Assembly (NCBI RefSeq): GCF_016863195.1
Contig: NZ_BOOK01000002.1
Span: 86,731 to 150,730, forward strand
Direction: 5' to 3'
Length of the DNA stretch: 64,000 bases
Source: Paraplanobispora takensis
GTDB lineage: Bacteria > Actinomycetota > Actinomycetes > Streptosporangiales > Streptosporangiaceae
Below are positions 44,672 through 53,638 of this stretch, piece by piece. The notes below the pieces were generated by a model. That model had not been told where the DNA came from, ran no database searches, and saw nothing but the letters and a program-made list of their open reading frames with translations. The position numbers and the translations under genes are program-made. How positions within the stretch are numbered: the stretch's first letter is position 1; every line of letters begins with the position of its first letter.

Positions 44672-45442
44672 TCAGGCGTCGATGGCCGCAGGCTCCGTCC
44701 ACCAGCGCACCGCCGTGCTCACCACCTGCGGCGGCACCTCGTGGCCGCCTTCGAACTCCTGGTAGGTCACCGGATATCCGCTCTCCCGCAGCGCGGGGAC
44801 GAGGCGACGGCTGCACCGGTCGATCGGCAGCACGCGGTCCCCGGTGCCGTGGGAGACGAAGAACCGCGGGTGGCCGTGGTGCACCATCGCCGCCATGAAT
44901 CCCGGGGAGAAGGCCAGCACGGCGCGGAACAGGTCGCCGTTGGCCACTCCCAGCGAGAGCGCGTAGGAGCCTCCGTCGGAGAACCCGGCCACGGCCACGT
45001 GGCCGGCGGCGACCGCCGTACGCGTGAAGACCTCCTCCAGTGCGGCGTCGAGCCGGGCCACGTCGGGGCCGTACCCGCCCGTGATCACGTCCCAGGTGGG
45101 CGCGACGGACTGCGGCGCCAGCAGCAGCGATCCGGCGGCGTCGGCGTGCGGGGACAGCCAGCCCAGGGCCTGTTCGGCGGTGCCGCCCGCGCCGTGGAGC
45201 ACCACGGCCAGCCGGGACGGCCCGTCCTGCGGGATCGGGGGCACGTACAGCAGGACCCGCCCGTCCAGCCGGTGTGTGCCGGGTTCGACGGTCACGGGAT
45301 TGGCGGCGGGGCGGGCGGTGAGCCGGCCGTGTCGCGCCCCCTCGTCCGGCCCGGGGTGCGGCAGGGCCCTTTCCGGCACCGGCACTGCGATCACCTCCAC
45401 CGCGTCGTCTGTTCCCGGGGCACTCCCTCCATGCCCCCGCAC
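44672..45442 (-). CDS. Alpha/beta hydrolase of the phospholipase/carboxylesterase type
   Basis: 256 aa at most from GTG 45442; a GTG about 15 codons later with GGAGG upstream is an alternative start. The fold shows LLYVPPIPQDGPSRLAVVLH with the oxyanion HGAGGTAEQ, the nucleophile AGFSDGGSYALSLG (Ser in GFSDG), the acid Asp in GTGDRVLPID and the His in FEGGHEVPPQV. It has no signal peptide. It resembles poly-3-hydroxybutyrate-depolymerase-like and carboxylesterase proteins; the substrate is unknown. Confidence 0.85.
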   Translation of the reverse strand: MRGHGGSAPGTDDAVEVIAVPVPERALPHPGPDEGARHGRLTARPAANPVTVEPGTHRLDGRVLLYVPPIPQDGPSRLAVVLHGAGGTAEQALGWLSPHADAAGSLLLAPQSVAPTWDVITGGYGPDVARLDAALEEVFTRTAVAAGHVAVAGFSDGGSYALSLGVANGDLFRAVLAFSPGFMAAMVHHGHPRFFVSHGTGDRVLPIDRCSRRLVPALRESGYPVTYQEFEGGHEVPPQVVSTAVRWWTEPAAIDA

Positions 45443-45566
45443 GGCCGTACGAAAGAGCGTACGGCGCCATGATTCGGCGATCGCTCCAGCCTCTTCCGGA
45501 CGTGCGACACGATCGGCCGCGGGCTACGGGATCACCGTCCACGCGGAGTCTCACCGCGACGTGCGG

Positions 45567-47939
45567 CTACGGGTCGGGGGAGGCCGTCCAGGCGGCGATC
45601 TGCGCCCGGGAGTTGAACCCCAGCTTGTTCATGATCACCCGCACGTGGCTGTCCACCGTGTGCTCCGAGATGAACAGCCGCTCGCCGATCTGCCTGTTGC
45701 TGAGCCCCTCGGCGATCAGCCGCGCCACCTCCGCCTGCCGCCTGCCGAGCGGCGTCTCGTCCGGTCTCTCGCGCGGTGTTCCCTGCTGCGCCTCGGCGGG
45801 CGGTGCGGGTCCGCCGAGTGCCAGCCCGATCGCGGCGTCCCTGCTCAGCCGCCTCCCGGCCGCGTACTCCTCCTCGAAAGCCGCCGCTCCCAGTTCCGCC
45901 CCGGCCGCCTCCCCCGCCCGGGCCAGCAGCGGCGGGAGGAAGGGCAGGACGCTCGCCCCGGCCTCCGCGCGCACGGTCTCGGCCGCCCCCATCAGCAGCG
46001 CCGCCTGCCGCGCCCGCCCGGAACCGGCCGCGACGCAGCCCAGCGCGTCGAGCAGCACGTACTGCCCCACCCGGTCGTCGATCCGGTACGCGACCCGCAG
46101 CGCCTCCGCCAGCAGCGGTCCCGCCTCGTCGGGCGCGCCCGCGATCAACCTGGCGGAGCCCAGGTTGAGCAGCATCATGTCCAGGCTGTAGAGGTCACCG
46201 ATCTCCCGGCTGAGGCGCACACCCTCGGCCGCCGCCTCCGCGACCGTGCCGAGGTCGCCCTCGAAGAGGCCGTTCAGCGCGCGCGACTGCAGGAACATGA
46301 GCACGGCCGCGTCGTCGTCCAGCCCCTCCACGGCGGCACGGGCCCGCTCACCCAGCCGCCCGGCCTCCGCGCGGTCCCCCGACATGCTCGCCGCCATCGA
46401 CGCCAGCGACAGCGACTGCGCCAGCACGGACGGCAGCCCCGCCTCTCCGGCTCCGGCCACCGCCTCCTCCAGCGCGGGGCCGGCGCTCGCCGCGTCCGAC
46501 TGCAGCACCGCCAGGAAACCGCGAGTGAAGGCGGCCCTGGCCCGCTCGGCCGGCCCGGCGCCCTCGCAGGCGAGCAACTCCTCGGTCCACCGGACCCCCT
46601 CGTTGAGCGCGCGGGTGATCCAGTAGTAGCCGATGGCGTAGACCAGGTTCATGCCGCGCGCCGCGTCCGCGCCGCTCACGCATCCCCGCAGCACCGCGCG
46701 TACGTTGTCGATCTCCAGGTCCATCCAGTCGAGCCACTCGGCCAGTCGCCGCCGGGCCTGCGGCGCCGCCCGCAGGCAGCGCGTGATGTAGTGGCCGGCG
46801 AACCGACGGCCGACGGCCTCCTCCTCGCCGGCCTCGCGCAGCCTGAGCGCGGCGTACTCGCGCATCGTCTCGTGCAGGCGATAGCAGGCCAGGCCCCCGG
46901 CGTCCTCCTTCATCACCAGCGACTTGCCGACCAGCGACGCCAGCGGGTCCAGGGCGGGCAGGCCCTCCTGCGCGCAGACCGCCTCGACGTCCTCCAGCGT
47001 GAACCAGCCGGCGAAGACGCACAGCCGCCGCAGCAGCACCTGCTCCGCCGGATCCAGCAGGTCGTGGCTCCAGTCGATGGTGGTGCGCAGCGTCTGGTGG
47101 CGCGGGAGCGCCCGCACACCGCCGGTGAGCAGCCCGAACCGGTCGTCGAGGCGGTCAAGGATCTGCTCGGCGGACAGCACCCGCGTCCGTACGGCCGCCA
47201 GCTCGATCGCCAGCGGCAGGCCGTCGAGACGGCGGCACAGACCGGCCACCGCCGCCTGGTTCGCCGCGGTCAGCTCGAACGCGCCCGACGCCGCCGCGGC
47301 CCGCTCCGTGAACAGCATGACCGCCTCGTTCTGCCGCAGCCTCGCCAGCGGCGGGCGGGCGTGCGGTGCGGGCACATCGAGCGGTGCGGGCACACCGTGC
47401 GGCGGAGGTACACCGTGCGGCGGAGGTACACCGTGCGGTGCGGGCACATCGAGCGGCGGTACGGGTACCACGTGCTCGCCGGGCGCCGACAGCGGCTCCC
47501 GGCTGGTCGCGATCACCCGTACGCCCGGCGCCGCCCGCATCACCTCCGCGACCAGCCGGGCCGTCGCCGCGAGCAGGTGCTCGCAGTTGTCGACCACCAG
47601 CAGCAGCCTCTTGTCCCGCAGGTACGCCGCCAGCACCGCCGACGGCTCGGCCGTGGCCTGGGCCCGCAGGTCCAGGGCCGCCATGACGGCATCGCCGACC
47701 AGCGTGGGATCCCGTACCTCGGCCAGTTCCACCAGCCACACGCCCCCGGGGAAAGCGCGTCCGAGATCACCCGCCGCCCGCAGCGCCAGACGCGTCTTGC
47801 CGACCCCGCCGGGCCCGACGAGACTGACCAGGCGGGCCTCGGCGAGCCTCCTTCTGACCGCGGCGAGCTCACGACGGCGGCCGATGAAACTGGTGGCCTC
47901 GGCGGGCAGGTTGCCCGGGCGGCGCGGGGGTCTGGCCAT
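45567..47939 (-). CDS. Large ATP-binding LuxR-family regulator (NB-ARC/AfsR-like ATPase + HTH)
   Basis: 790 aa. Walker A is GPGGVGKTR (42-50); Walker B is LLVVDNCEHLL. A Pro/His repeat, PPHGVPPPHGVPAPLDVPAP, is inserted after TSREPLSAPGEHVVPVPPLD, a variable loop unlike most relatives. The centre (~430-700) is a TPR-like helical domain. The C terminus is a LuxR HTH: LGRRQAEVARLIAEGLSNRQ, FISEHTVDSHVRVIMNKLGF. It is a STAND-type switch. The divergent oxidoreductase gene (48017) is the most likely neighbouring target. Confidence 0.9.
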   Translation of the reverse strand: MARPPRRPGNLPAEATSFIGRRRELAAVRRRLAEARLVSLVGPGGVGKTRLALRAAGDLGRAFPGGVWLVELAEVRDPTLVGDAVMAALDLRAQATAEPSAVLAAYLRDKRLLLVVDNCEHLLAATARLVAEVMRAAPGVRVIATSREPLSAPGEHVVPVPPLDVPAPHGVPPPHGVPPPHGVPAPLDVPAPHARPPLARLRQNEAVMLFTERAAAASGAFELTAANQAAVAGLCRRLDGLPLAIELAAVRTRVLSAEQILDRLDDRFGLLTGGVRALPRHQTLRTTIDWSHDLLDPAEQVLLRRLCVFAGWFTLEDVEAVCAQEGLPALDPLASLVGKSLVMKEDAGGLACYRLHETMREYAALRLREAGEEEAVGRRFAGHYITRCLRAAPQARRRLAEWLDWMDLEIDNVRAVLRGCVSGADAARGMNLVYAIGYYWITRALNEGVRWTEELLACEGAGPAERARAAFTRGFLAVLQSDAASAGPALEEAVAGAGEAGLPSVLAQSLSLASMAASMSGDRAEAGRLGERARAAVEGLDDDAAVLMFLQSRALNGLFEGDLGTVAEAAAEGVRLSREIGDLYSLDMMLLNLGSARLIAGAPDEAGPLLAEALRVAYRIDDRVGQYVLLDALGCVAAGSGRARQAALLMGAAETVRAEAGASVLPFLPPLLARAGEAAGAELGAAAFEEEYAAGRRLSRDAAIGLALGGPAPPAEAQQGTPRERPDETPLGRRQAEVARLIAEGLSNRQIGERLFISEHTVDSHVRVIMNKLGFNSRAQIAAWTASPDP

Positions 47940-48016
47940 CGTGACTCGGACACTACTCGCCCAATCACGAATTCACGTGATTTCGTGGGCCCGACGGCTT
48001 CCGCACCCTGGGAACC

Positions 48017-48991
48017 GTGAAAGCCATCCGCTACTACGCCTACGGCCCGCCCGAGGTACTGCGACTGGAGGACGCGGACATGCCCGCCGTCGGGGCCGAC
48101 GACGTGCTGATCCGCGTACGCGCCGCTTCCGTCAACCCGCTGGACTGGCACAACATGCGCGGCGCGCCGTACTTCGCCCGCCTGGACATGGGCCTGACCC
48201 GCCCCAGGCACACGGCGCTGGGCGCCGACCTGGCGGGCGTCGTCGAGTCGGTGGGCTCCGGCGTCACCGCCTTCCGGCCGGGGGACGAGGTGTACGGCGG
48301 CTGCGGCCTGGACCTCGTGCCGGGCACGACGGGCCTGGCGGAGTACGCCCGGCTGCGGCAGGACGGCATGCTGCGCACGATGCCGGCCGGGCTGACGTTC
48401 GAGCAGGCCGCGGCCGTCCCGGTGGCGGCGCTCACCGCACTCCAGGGGCTGCGCGACAGGGGCCGGATCCGGAGCGGGCACCGGGTGCTGGTCAACGGGG
48501 CCGCCGGGGGCGTGGGGACGTTCGCGGTGCAGATCGCCAAGGCGATGGGGGCCGAGGTGACCGGGGTGTGCGGCACCGGCAATGTGGAGCTGGTCCGCTC
48601 GATCGGCGCCGACCACGTCGTCGACTACACCAAGGAGGACTACACGCGGGCCGGGAAGCGGTACGACGTGGTGTTCGACCTGGTCGCCAACCGCGGCGTC
48701 CTGGCGAACCGGCGGGTGCTCGCGCCCAAGGGCGTCTTCGTGGAGTGCGCGCCGTCGAAGGGGCGGTGGATCGGGCCGGTGCTCGGGATGGTCAAGGTCA
48801 TGGTGATGCCCCGGATGGGGTTCTTCCTGTCCCGCACCAGCGCCGACGACCTCGCCGTCGTGAGCGGGCTCATCGAGTCGGGGAAGGTCACCCCCGTCAT
48901 CGACCGGACCTACCCGCTGGAGGAGACCGCCGAGGCCGTCCGCTATCTGGAACGGGGACACGCGAGGGGCAAGGTCGTGGTCACCGTGTGA
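48017..48991 (+). CDS. NAD(P)-dependent alcohol dehydrogenase/quinone oxidoreductase-like enzyme
   Basis: 324 aa from GTG 48017. The medium-chain dehydrogenase fold has MPAVGADDVLIRVRAASVNP then LDWHNMRG at the N terminus, GADLAGVVESVG, and the cofactor motif VLVNGAAGGVGTFAVQIAK. The catalytic and structural zinc Cys are absent, placing it in the zinc-free quinone-reductase branch. It is divergent from the large LuxR gene with 77 bp between starts. Confidence 0.9.
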   Translation: MKAIRYYAYGPPEVLRLEDADMPAVGADDVLIRVRAASVNPLDWHNMRGAPYFARLDMGLTRPRHTALGADLAGVVESVGSGVTAFRPGDEVYGGCGLDLVPGTTGLAEYARLRQDGMLRTMPAGLTFEQAAAVPVAALTALQGLRDRGRIRSGHRVLVNGAAGGVGTFAVQIAKAMGAEVTGVCGTGNVELVRSIGADHVVDYTKEDYTRAGKRYDVVFDLVANRGVLANRRVLAPKGVFVECAPSKGRWIGPVLGMVKVMVMPRMGFFLSRTSADDLAVVSGLIESGKVTPVIDRTYPLEETAEAVRYLERGHARGKVVVTV

Positions 48992-49043
48992 ACGCCTCGC
49001 GACGGCAGCGACCGGTCCGCGTTCCGCGATCTAGGATCGGGGC

Positions 49044-49988
49044 ATGCCCCTGACCGCGGACGACGTCGACCGGTTCGAAGCCTCCAGGCCGCGCCTGGAG
49101 GCCGTCGCCTACCGTCTTCTCGGCTCCGCCGGGGAGGCCGAGGACGCCGTGCAGGAGACGTTCCTGCGCTGGCAGGCCGCCGACGTCGGCCGCGTCGAGG
49201 TCCCCGAGGCCTGGCTGACGAAGGTCCTCACCAACCTGTGCCTGAACCAGCTCACCTCCGCGCGGGCGCGCCGCGAGACCTATGTGGGCCAGTGGCTTCC
49301 CGAGCCGCTGCTGGCCGGGGACCCGATGCTCGGCCCGGCCGAGACCGCCGAGCAGCGCGAATCGGTCTCGTACGCGGTCCTCACGCTCATGGAGCGCCTG
49401 TCTCCCGGCGAGCGGGCGGTGTACGTGCTGCGGGAGGCCTTCGACTATCCGCACCGGGAGGTCGCCGAGATCCTCGACATCACCGAGGCCGCCAGCCAGC
49501 AGATCCTCCACCGCGCCAGGAAGCACCTCGCGGACGGCAGGGCCCGCACCGAGATCGACGAGGCCGCCGCCCGGCGGATCGTCGAGGAGTTCCTGGCCGC
49601 CGCCACCGACGGCCGGATCGAGCCGCTCGTGCGCCTGCTCACCGAGGACGCCGTCTCGATCGGCGACGGCGGCGGGAAGGTCCCGGCCCGCGCCAAGGCG
49701 TTCGAGGGCGCGGTCGCGGTCGCGAGGCTCCTGCGGGGCCTGTTCAAACCCGGCGAGGCCAAACGCGCCATAGCCGGCGGCACGGTCGAGGTCTACGCCT
49801 GGACCGCCAACGGCGACCCCGCCGTGGTGGCCGTCGTGGACGGCCGGGTCGTCGGCGTCATGTGCCTGGAGGTCACCGCCGAGGGCATCGCCGCCGTTCT
49901 CAACCAGGTCAACCCCGACAAGCTCGAACGCGCGAGTGCGCACTGGGCGGCCGTCGACCACGGGGAGCCGCTGTTCGAGGCGTTCTGA
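49044..49988 (+). CDS. ECF41-group sigma factor with C-terminal SnoaL-like domain
   Basis: 314 aa. Region 2 is EAVAYRLLGSAGEAEDAVQE; region 4 is LSPGERAVYVLREAFDYPHR and SQQILHRARKHL. The linker YVGQWLPEPL (80-89) and the DGGGK motif (208-212) in the SnoaL-like tail are diagnostic of ECF41, where the tail acts as a built-in anti-sigma. No separate anti-sigma gene is needed. ECF41 genes usually lie beside the oxidoreductase they control, here probably the gene at 50095. Confidence 0.92.
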   Translation: MPLTADDVDRFEASRPRLEAVAYRLLGSAGEAEDAVQETFLRWQAADVGRVEVPEAWLTKVLTNLCLNQLTSARARRETYVGQWLPEPLLAGDPMLGPAETAEQRESVSYAVLTLMERLSPGERAVYVLREAFDYPHREVAEILDITEAASQQILHRARKHLADGRARTEIDEAAARRIVEEFLAAATDGRIEPLVRLLTEDAVSIGDGGGKVPARAKAFEGAVAVARLLRGLFKPGEAKRAIAGGTVEVYAWTANGDPAVVAVVDGRVVGVMCLEVTAEGIAAVLNQVNPDKLERASAHWAAVDHGEPLFEAF

Positions 49989-49994
49989 TCCCGA

Positions 49995-50010
49995 TGTGAG
50001 GTGCTTCACA
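49995..50010. promoter_or_regulatory. CRP-like site TGTGA-N6-TCACA
   Basis: TGTGA (49995-49999) and TCACA (50006-50010) are spaced by exactly six bases and flanked by GA/TC, extending the arms to CGATGTGA / TCACATCG. This equals the consensus of CRP/GlxR-type regulators. It lies 85 bp before the FAD oxidoreductase start. Confidence 0.7.
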
Positions 50011-50094
50011 TCGGATTCCTGTCAGGCAACGGCGGGCCGTCTGGTTCAAGGGGTGAATCCACGCAGGACACCCGACTGGGACAGGAGCAGGGAA

Positions 50095-51291
50095 ATGCAG
50101 CACCGCATCGTCGTCCTCGGAGCCGGATACACCGGAGCCATCGCCGCCGGCCGCCTCGCCAGGCGGCTCCGCCGCGAGGACGCGGCCGTCACCCTCGTCA
50201 ACGCCGAGCCCGACTTCGTCGAACGCGTCCGCATGCACCAGCTGGCGACCGGCCAGGATCTCCGGCCCCGGCCGCTGCGCGAGATGTTCGCGGGAACCGG
50301 CGTCGAACTGAGGATCGCGAAGGTCACCGGCGTCGACGCCGACCGCAGGACGGTCGCCGTCGCCGGCGCGGACGGCACCGGAGAGATCGCCTACGACACG
50401 CTCGTCTACGCCCTCGGCAGCGGCTGGAACACCCAGGGCGTCCCCGGGACGGCCGAGCACGCCTATGAGATCGCGAGCCGGCCCGGGGCACTCCGGTTGC
50501 GCGAGCGCCTGGCCCGTCTCGGCGCCGGGCAGAGTGTGGTCGTCGTCGGCGGCGGCCTCACCGGCCTGGAGGCCGCGACCGAGATCGCCGAGGCCCGCCC
50601 CGACCTGGACGTCGCCCTCGCCGCCCGCGACGGCCTCGGCGACTGGCTCTCGCCCAGGGGACGCGAGCACCTGCGGAAGGTCCTCGGCAGGCTCGGGATC
50701 ACCGTGCACGAGCACACCGCCGTCACCGGCGTCGGAACCGACCGCGTCGCCACCGCCGACGGCGGGGTCGTCCCGGCCGCGGTCACCGTGTGGACCACCG
50801 GCTTCGCGGTCCACCCGATCGCGGAGGCGAGCGGCCTGGAGGTCACCGGAACCGGGCAGATCGTGGTCGACGGGACCATGCGCTCGGTCTCGCACCCGGA
50901 CGTGTACGCCGTCGGCGACGCGGCCATGGTGACGGGCCCCGGGGACAAGCCGCTGCGGATGTCGTGCGCCTCGGGAGTCCTGACCGCGTGGCAGGCCGCC
51001 GGCGCGATCGCGGCGCGCCTGACAGGCGGGAAGCTCCCGTACGTTCCGCTGCGCTACTTCAACCAGTGCATCTCGCTGGGCCGCAAGGAGGGTTTGATCC
51101 AGTACGTCACCGCCGACGACCGCGCCGTGCGGGCGGCCCTGACCGGACGGCCCGCCGCCGTCTACAAGGAACTGGTCTGCAAGGTCGCCGCCTGGGGTGC
51201 CGCCAACCCGACGCTCGGGCTGCCGGTCCGGCGCCGCCACCTCACGCGGGAGCAGGCCGCGGTGGGTCCGGCCGCCAAGGCGACGGCGTAG
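50095..51291 (+). CDS. FAD-dependent NADH dehydrogenase-like oxidoreductase
   Basis: 398 aa from ATG 50095 with AGGAGCAGGG before it; the longer frame to 49936 would cross the CRP-like site. The FAD motif is VLGAGYTGAIAAGRLARRLR, the NAD motif VVVGGGLTGLEAATEIAEA, and the second FAD motif DVYAVGDAAMV. It belongs to the type II NADH dehydrogenase-like/pyridine nucleotide-disulfide group, without redox Cys. No membrane helix is seen at the C terminus. It is the probable target of the ECF41 sigma factor and of a CRP-type regulator. Confidence 0.88.
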   Translation: MQHRIVVLGAGYTGAIAAGRLARRLRREDAAVTLVNAEPDFVERVRMHQLATGQDLRPRPLREMFAGTGVELRIAKVTGVDADRRTVAVAGADGTGEIAYDTLVYALGSGWNTQGVPGTAEHAYEIASRPGALRLRERLARLGAGQSVVVVGGGLTGLEAATEIAEARPDLDVALAARDGLGDWLSPRGREHLRKVLGRLGITVHEHTAVTGVGTDRVATADGGVVPAAVTVWTTGFAVHPIAEASGLEVTGTGQIVVDGTMRSVSHPDVYAVGDAAMVTGPGDKPLRMSCASGVLTAWQAAGAIAARLTGGKLPYVPLRYFNQCISLGRKEGLIQYVTADDRAVRAALTGRPAAVYKELVCKVAAWGAANPTLGLPVRRRHLTREQAAVGPAAKATA

Positions 51292-51326
51292 AGCCCCGGT
51301 GAGCCAGAGAGCCCCGGTGAGCCAGA
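51291..51326. repeat. Tandem repeat, 2 x 18 bp
   Basis: GAGCCCCGGTGAGCCAGA is repeated directly at 51291 and 51309, followed by a diverged third copy. It lies right after the oxidoreductase stop. Confidence 0.75.
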
Positions 51327-51406
51327 GAGCCTCGGCGGACCAGGAGTCTCGATGGACCGGGGCCCCGGGCGTCCGCGCAGACCCGCCGGGGCGCGGGGTG
51401 GGTTCC

Positions 51407-52618
51407 TCAAGCGTGCAGGCGGCGGCGCAGCCGTTCGGCCAGCGGCTCGCTCAGGCCGGTCTCCACCGCCCGCAGGCAGGCGGATCGCGCCGGTTCCGTA
51501 CGGCCCAGGCGGTGCAGCAGCTCGGCCCGGGCGGCGTGCCACCACGGATAGCCGTCCAGCCCGCCGAGCCGGTCGACCAGGGCGAGCGCCGCGGCCGGGC
51601 CGTCCCGTTCGGCCACGGCGGCGGCGCGGTTGAGCCGTACGACCGGGGTGTCGTGCACCGTGAGCAGCACGTCGTACCAGGAGACGACGGCGTTCCAGTC
51701 GGTGTCGGCGTAGGAGGGGGCCAGCGCGTGACAGGCGGCGATGGCGGCCTGCACGGCGTAGGCGTCGGGCCGTCCGGGGGCGTGCCGCAGCGCGGCGCCG
51801 ACCAGTTCGACGCCCTCCCTGATCCGCGCGGCGTCCCACCGCGACCGGTCCTGGTCGGCGAGCAGCACGGGGTGCCCCCGGTCGTCCAGGCGGGCGGGAC
51901 GCCGGGCCTCGTGCAGCAGCAGGAGCGCGAGCAGGCCGAGCGGGGTCGGCTCGCCGGGCATCAGCCCGGCGAGCTGCCTGGCCAGCCGTACGGCCTGCGC
52001 CGAAAGCTCGGCCCTGAGCAGGTCCGCGCCCGCCCCGGCGGCGTAGCCCTCGTTGAAGATCAGATAGATCGTGGCGGCCACGCCCGCCAGCCGTCCGGGA
52101 AGCTCCTGCGCCGGCGGCACGCGGAACGGGATGCGGGCGTGCGTGATCTTCTGCTTGGCGCGGGTGAGCCGCTTGGCCATGGTCGGCTCCGGTACCAGCA
52201 GGGCGCGGGCGACCTCCGCGGTGGACAGCCCGCCGAGGGTCCGCAGGGCGAGCGCGACCTGGGCATCGGCCGACAGGGCCGGGTGGCAGCAGGTGAACAT
52301 CAGCCGCAGCAGGTCGTCGCGGATCGTCTCGGCGGGTTCGTCCTGCGGGTCGAGCAGCGACACCGCCTCGGCCTCCTTCCCCGCGCGCCCGGCCTCCCTG
52401 CGCAGGAGATCGATCGCCCGCCGCCGCGCCGTCACCGTGATCCACGCGCGCGGGCTGTCGGGCACGCCGTCGCGGGGCCAGCGTTCCAGCGCCCGCACCA
52501 CGGCGTCCTGGACGACGTCCTGGGCCAGATCGATGTCGCCGGTCACCCGGATCAGCGTGGCCAGCACGCGAGCCCCCTCCTCGCGTGCCAGCCGTTCCAC
52601 CGCGCTGCGGGAGTCCAT
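51407..52618 (-). CDS. ECF42-group sigma factor with long C-terminal TPR-like extension
   Basis: 403 aa from ATG 52618. Region 2: [20 protein letters not shown] and [20 protein letters not shown]. Region 4: [20 protein letters not shown] then [12 protein letters not shown]. The C-terminal ~220 residues ([45 protein letters not shown]) are the conserved TPR-like part of ECF42. ECF42 genes are paired with a DGPF/YCII gene, here directly upstream with a 2-bp gap. Its target is normally that partner operon. Confidence 0.92.
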   Translation of the reverse strand: MDSRSAVERLAREEGARVLATLIRVTGDIDLAQDVVQDAVVRALERWPRDGVPDSPRAWITVTARRRAIDLLRREAGRAGKEAEAVSLLDPQDEPAETIRDDLLRLMFTCCHPALSADAQVALALRTLGGLSTAEVARALLVPEPTMAKRLTRAKQKITHARIPFRVPPAQELPGRLAGVAATIYLIFNEGYAAGAGADLLRAELSAQAVRLARQLAGLMPGEPTPLGLLALLLLHEARRPARLDDRGHPVLLADQDRSRWDAARIREGVELVGAALRHAPGRPDAYAVQAAIAACHALAPSYADTDWNAVVSWYDVLLTVHDTPVVRLNRAAAVAERDGPAAALALVDRLGGLDGYPWWHAARAELLHRLGRTEPARSACLRAVETGLSEPLAERLRRRLHA

Positions 52619-52620
52619 CC

Positions 52621-52974
52621 TCAGGTGTCGAGCGAGGGGTGGACGGGCCGTACCTCGATCGTGCCGTACCGGACCGCGGGGATCTCCGCGGCGACGGCCA
52701 GCGCCTCGTCGAGGTCCGCGCACTCCATCAGGTAGTAGCCCGTCAGCGCCTCCTTCGTCTCGGCGTACGGCCCGTCGCTGACGATCGGGTCCCCGCCCCC
52801 GCCGCCGGGGACGCGCAGGGTCGTCGCGGTCGCCGTGGGGTAGAGCGCGTGGCCGCCCCTCAGCACCGCCGCGTGCGCCTGTTCGAATGCGGTGTACTCC
52901 CGCAGGCCCTCGGCGTACTCCGGCCGGGTCCAGTCGACCTCGGTGGTGTAGGTGAGTGCGATGTACAGCGGCAT
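52621..52974 (-). CDS. YCII-related DGPF-domain protein (ECF42 partner)
   Basis: 117 aa from ATG 52974. It has the family block [20 protein letters not shown] with DGP and the end [12 protein letters not shown] ferredoxin-like fold without known enzyme activity. It is co-transcribed with the ECF42 sigma gene, as is usual. Confidence 0.88.
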   Translation of the reverse strand: MPLYIALTYTTEVDWTRPEYAEGLREYTAFEQAHAAVLRGGHALYPTATATTLRVPGGGGGDPIVSDGPYAETKEALTGYYLMECADLDEALAVAAEIPAVRYGTIEVRPVHPSLDT

Positions 52975-53040
52975 CAGGCCCTCCTCGACGGCGCGGTCCG
53001 TGCGGACAGTGCGGCGGTCAGCGTGGACCGGACCTCCAAC

Positions 53041-53442
53041 CTAGTCACCGGCGCTCCCCGCCTCGACGACCTCCAGGCCGTTGCCGTCGGGGTCGCGGAG
53101 GGCGAACATGGCCGGGACACCGTCCCAGCGCAGTACGTCGTCGGCGTCGGCGCCGCGGGCGCGCAGCGCGGCGTGGAACGCGTCGGCGTCGCCGGTCGTC
53201 AGCCGGATCCCCGTCTCGACCCCGGCGGGCACGCCCTCACGGGCCGGGACCAGCGCGATCGACACCGCCGCCCCGGGCGGCGCCACCTCGATCCACCGCC
53301 CGCCGAGCTGTTCCACGGGCATGTCCAGCCGCTTCTCCAGACCGAGCACGCCGACGTAGAACCCGACCGCCCGATCCTGGTCGGTGACCGGCACCCCCAC
53401 CGTCCGGATCCCCGTGACATACGCCTGATCCCGCTCGCTCAT
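53041..53442 (-). CDS. VOC-family (glyoxalase/bleomycin-resistance-type) protein
   Basis: 133 aa from ATG 53442, with GGGAGGAG just upstream. Two beta-alpha-beta-beta-beta modules: VGVPVTDQDRAVGFYVGVLG and DAFHAALRARGADADDVLRW then FALRDPDGNGLEVVE. The glyoxalase metal His of module 1 is replaced (VGVPV), while Glu of LEVVE is kept. The substrate is not predictable. Confidence 0.85.
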   Translation of the reverse strand: MSERDQAYVTGIRTVGVPVTDQDRAVGFYVGVLGLEKRLDMPVEQLGGRWIEVAPPGAAVSIALVPAREGVPAGVETGIRLTTGDADAFHAALRARGADADDVLRWDGVPAMFALRDPDGNGLEVVEAGSAGD

Positions 53443-53563
53443 GGTGCTCCTCCCGTATCGCCTGCTCCACGGAGCCCTCACATGGGAAGGGCCTCATATA
53501 GAAGACGAACGCCCCCCGCCGTTCTGGACACCTCCGCACGCGGTTCTCCGCGGACACGACACA

Positions 53564-53638
53564 ATGATCGTCGTGCGCACATACGACGACGGAGCGGGCG
53601 GGCCCGCCACGATCACGGCGGGGCCGCCGTGCGCGTGA
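53564..53638 (+). pseudogene. Possible remnant of a histidine kinase C terminus
   Basis: A 24-residue frame reads VVRTYDDGAGGPATITAGPP then CA and overlaps the response-regulator start by ten bases. DDGxGG is the G1 box and the end resembles the last strand of NarL-type kinases. Kinases usually overlap their regulator in this way. If so, almost the whole kinase has been deleted. Confidence 0.35.

Noticed and set aside
45024..48020. A 998-codon plus-strand frame opposite the LuxR regulator
   Set aside because: It is antisense to a complete ATPase-HTH protein and has composition typical of complementary GC-rich frames.
49999..50050. ECF41 promoter (TGTCACA with CGTC) before the FAD oxidoreductase
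   Set aside because: TGTCAGG and CGTC are present but only 11 bases apart, too short for the known spacing of about 16-17.
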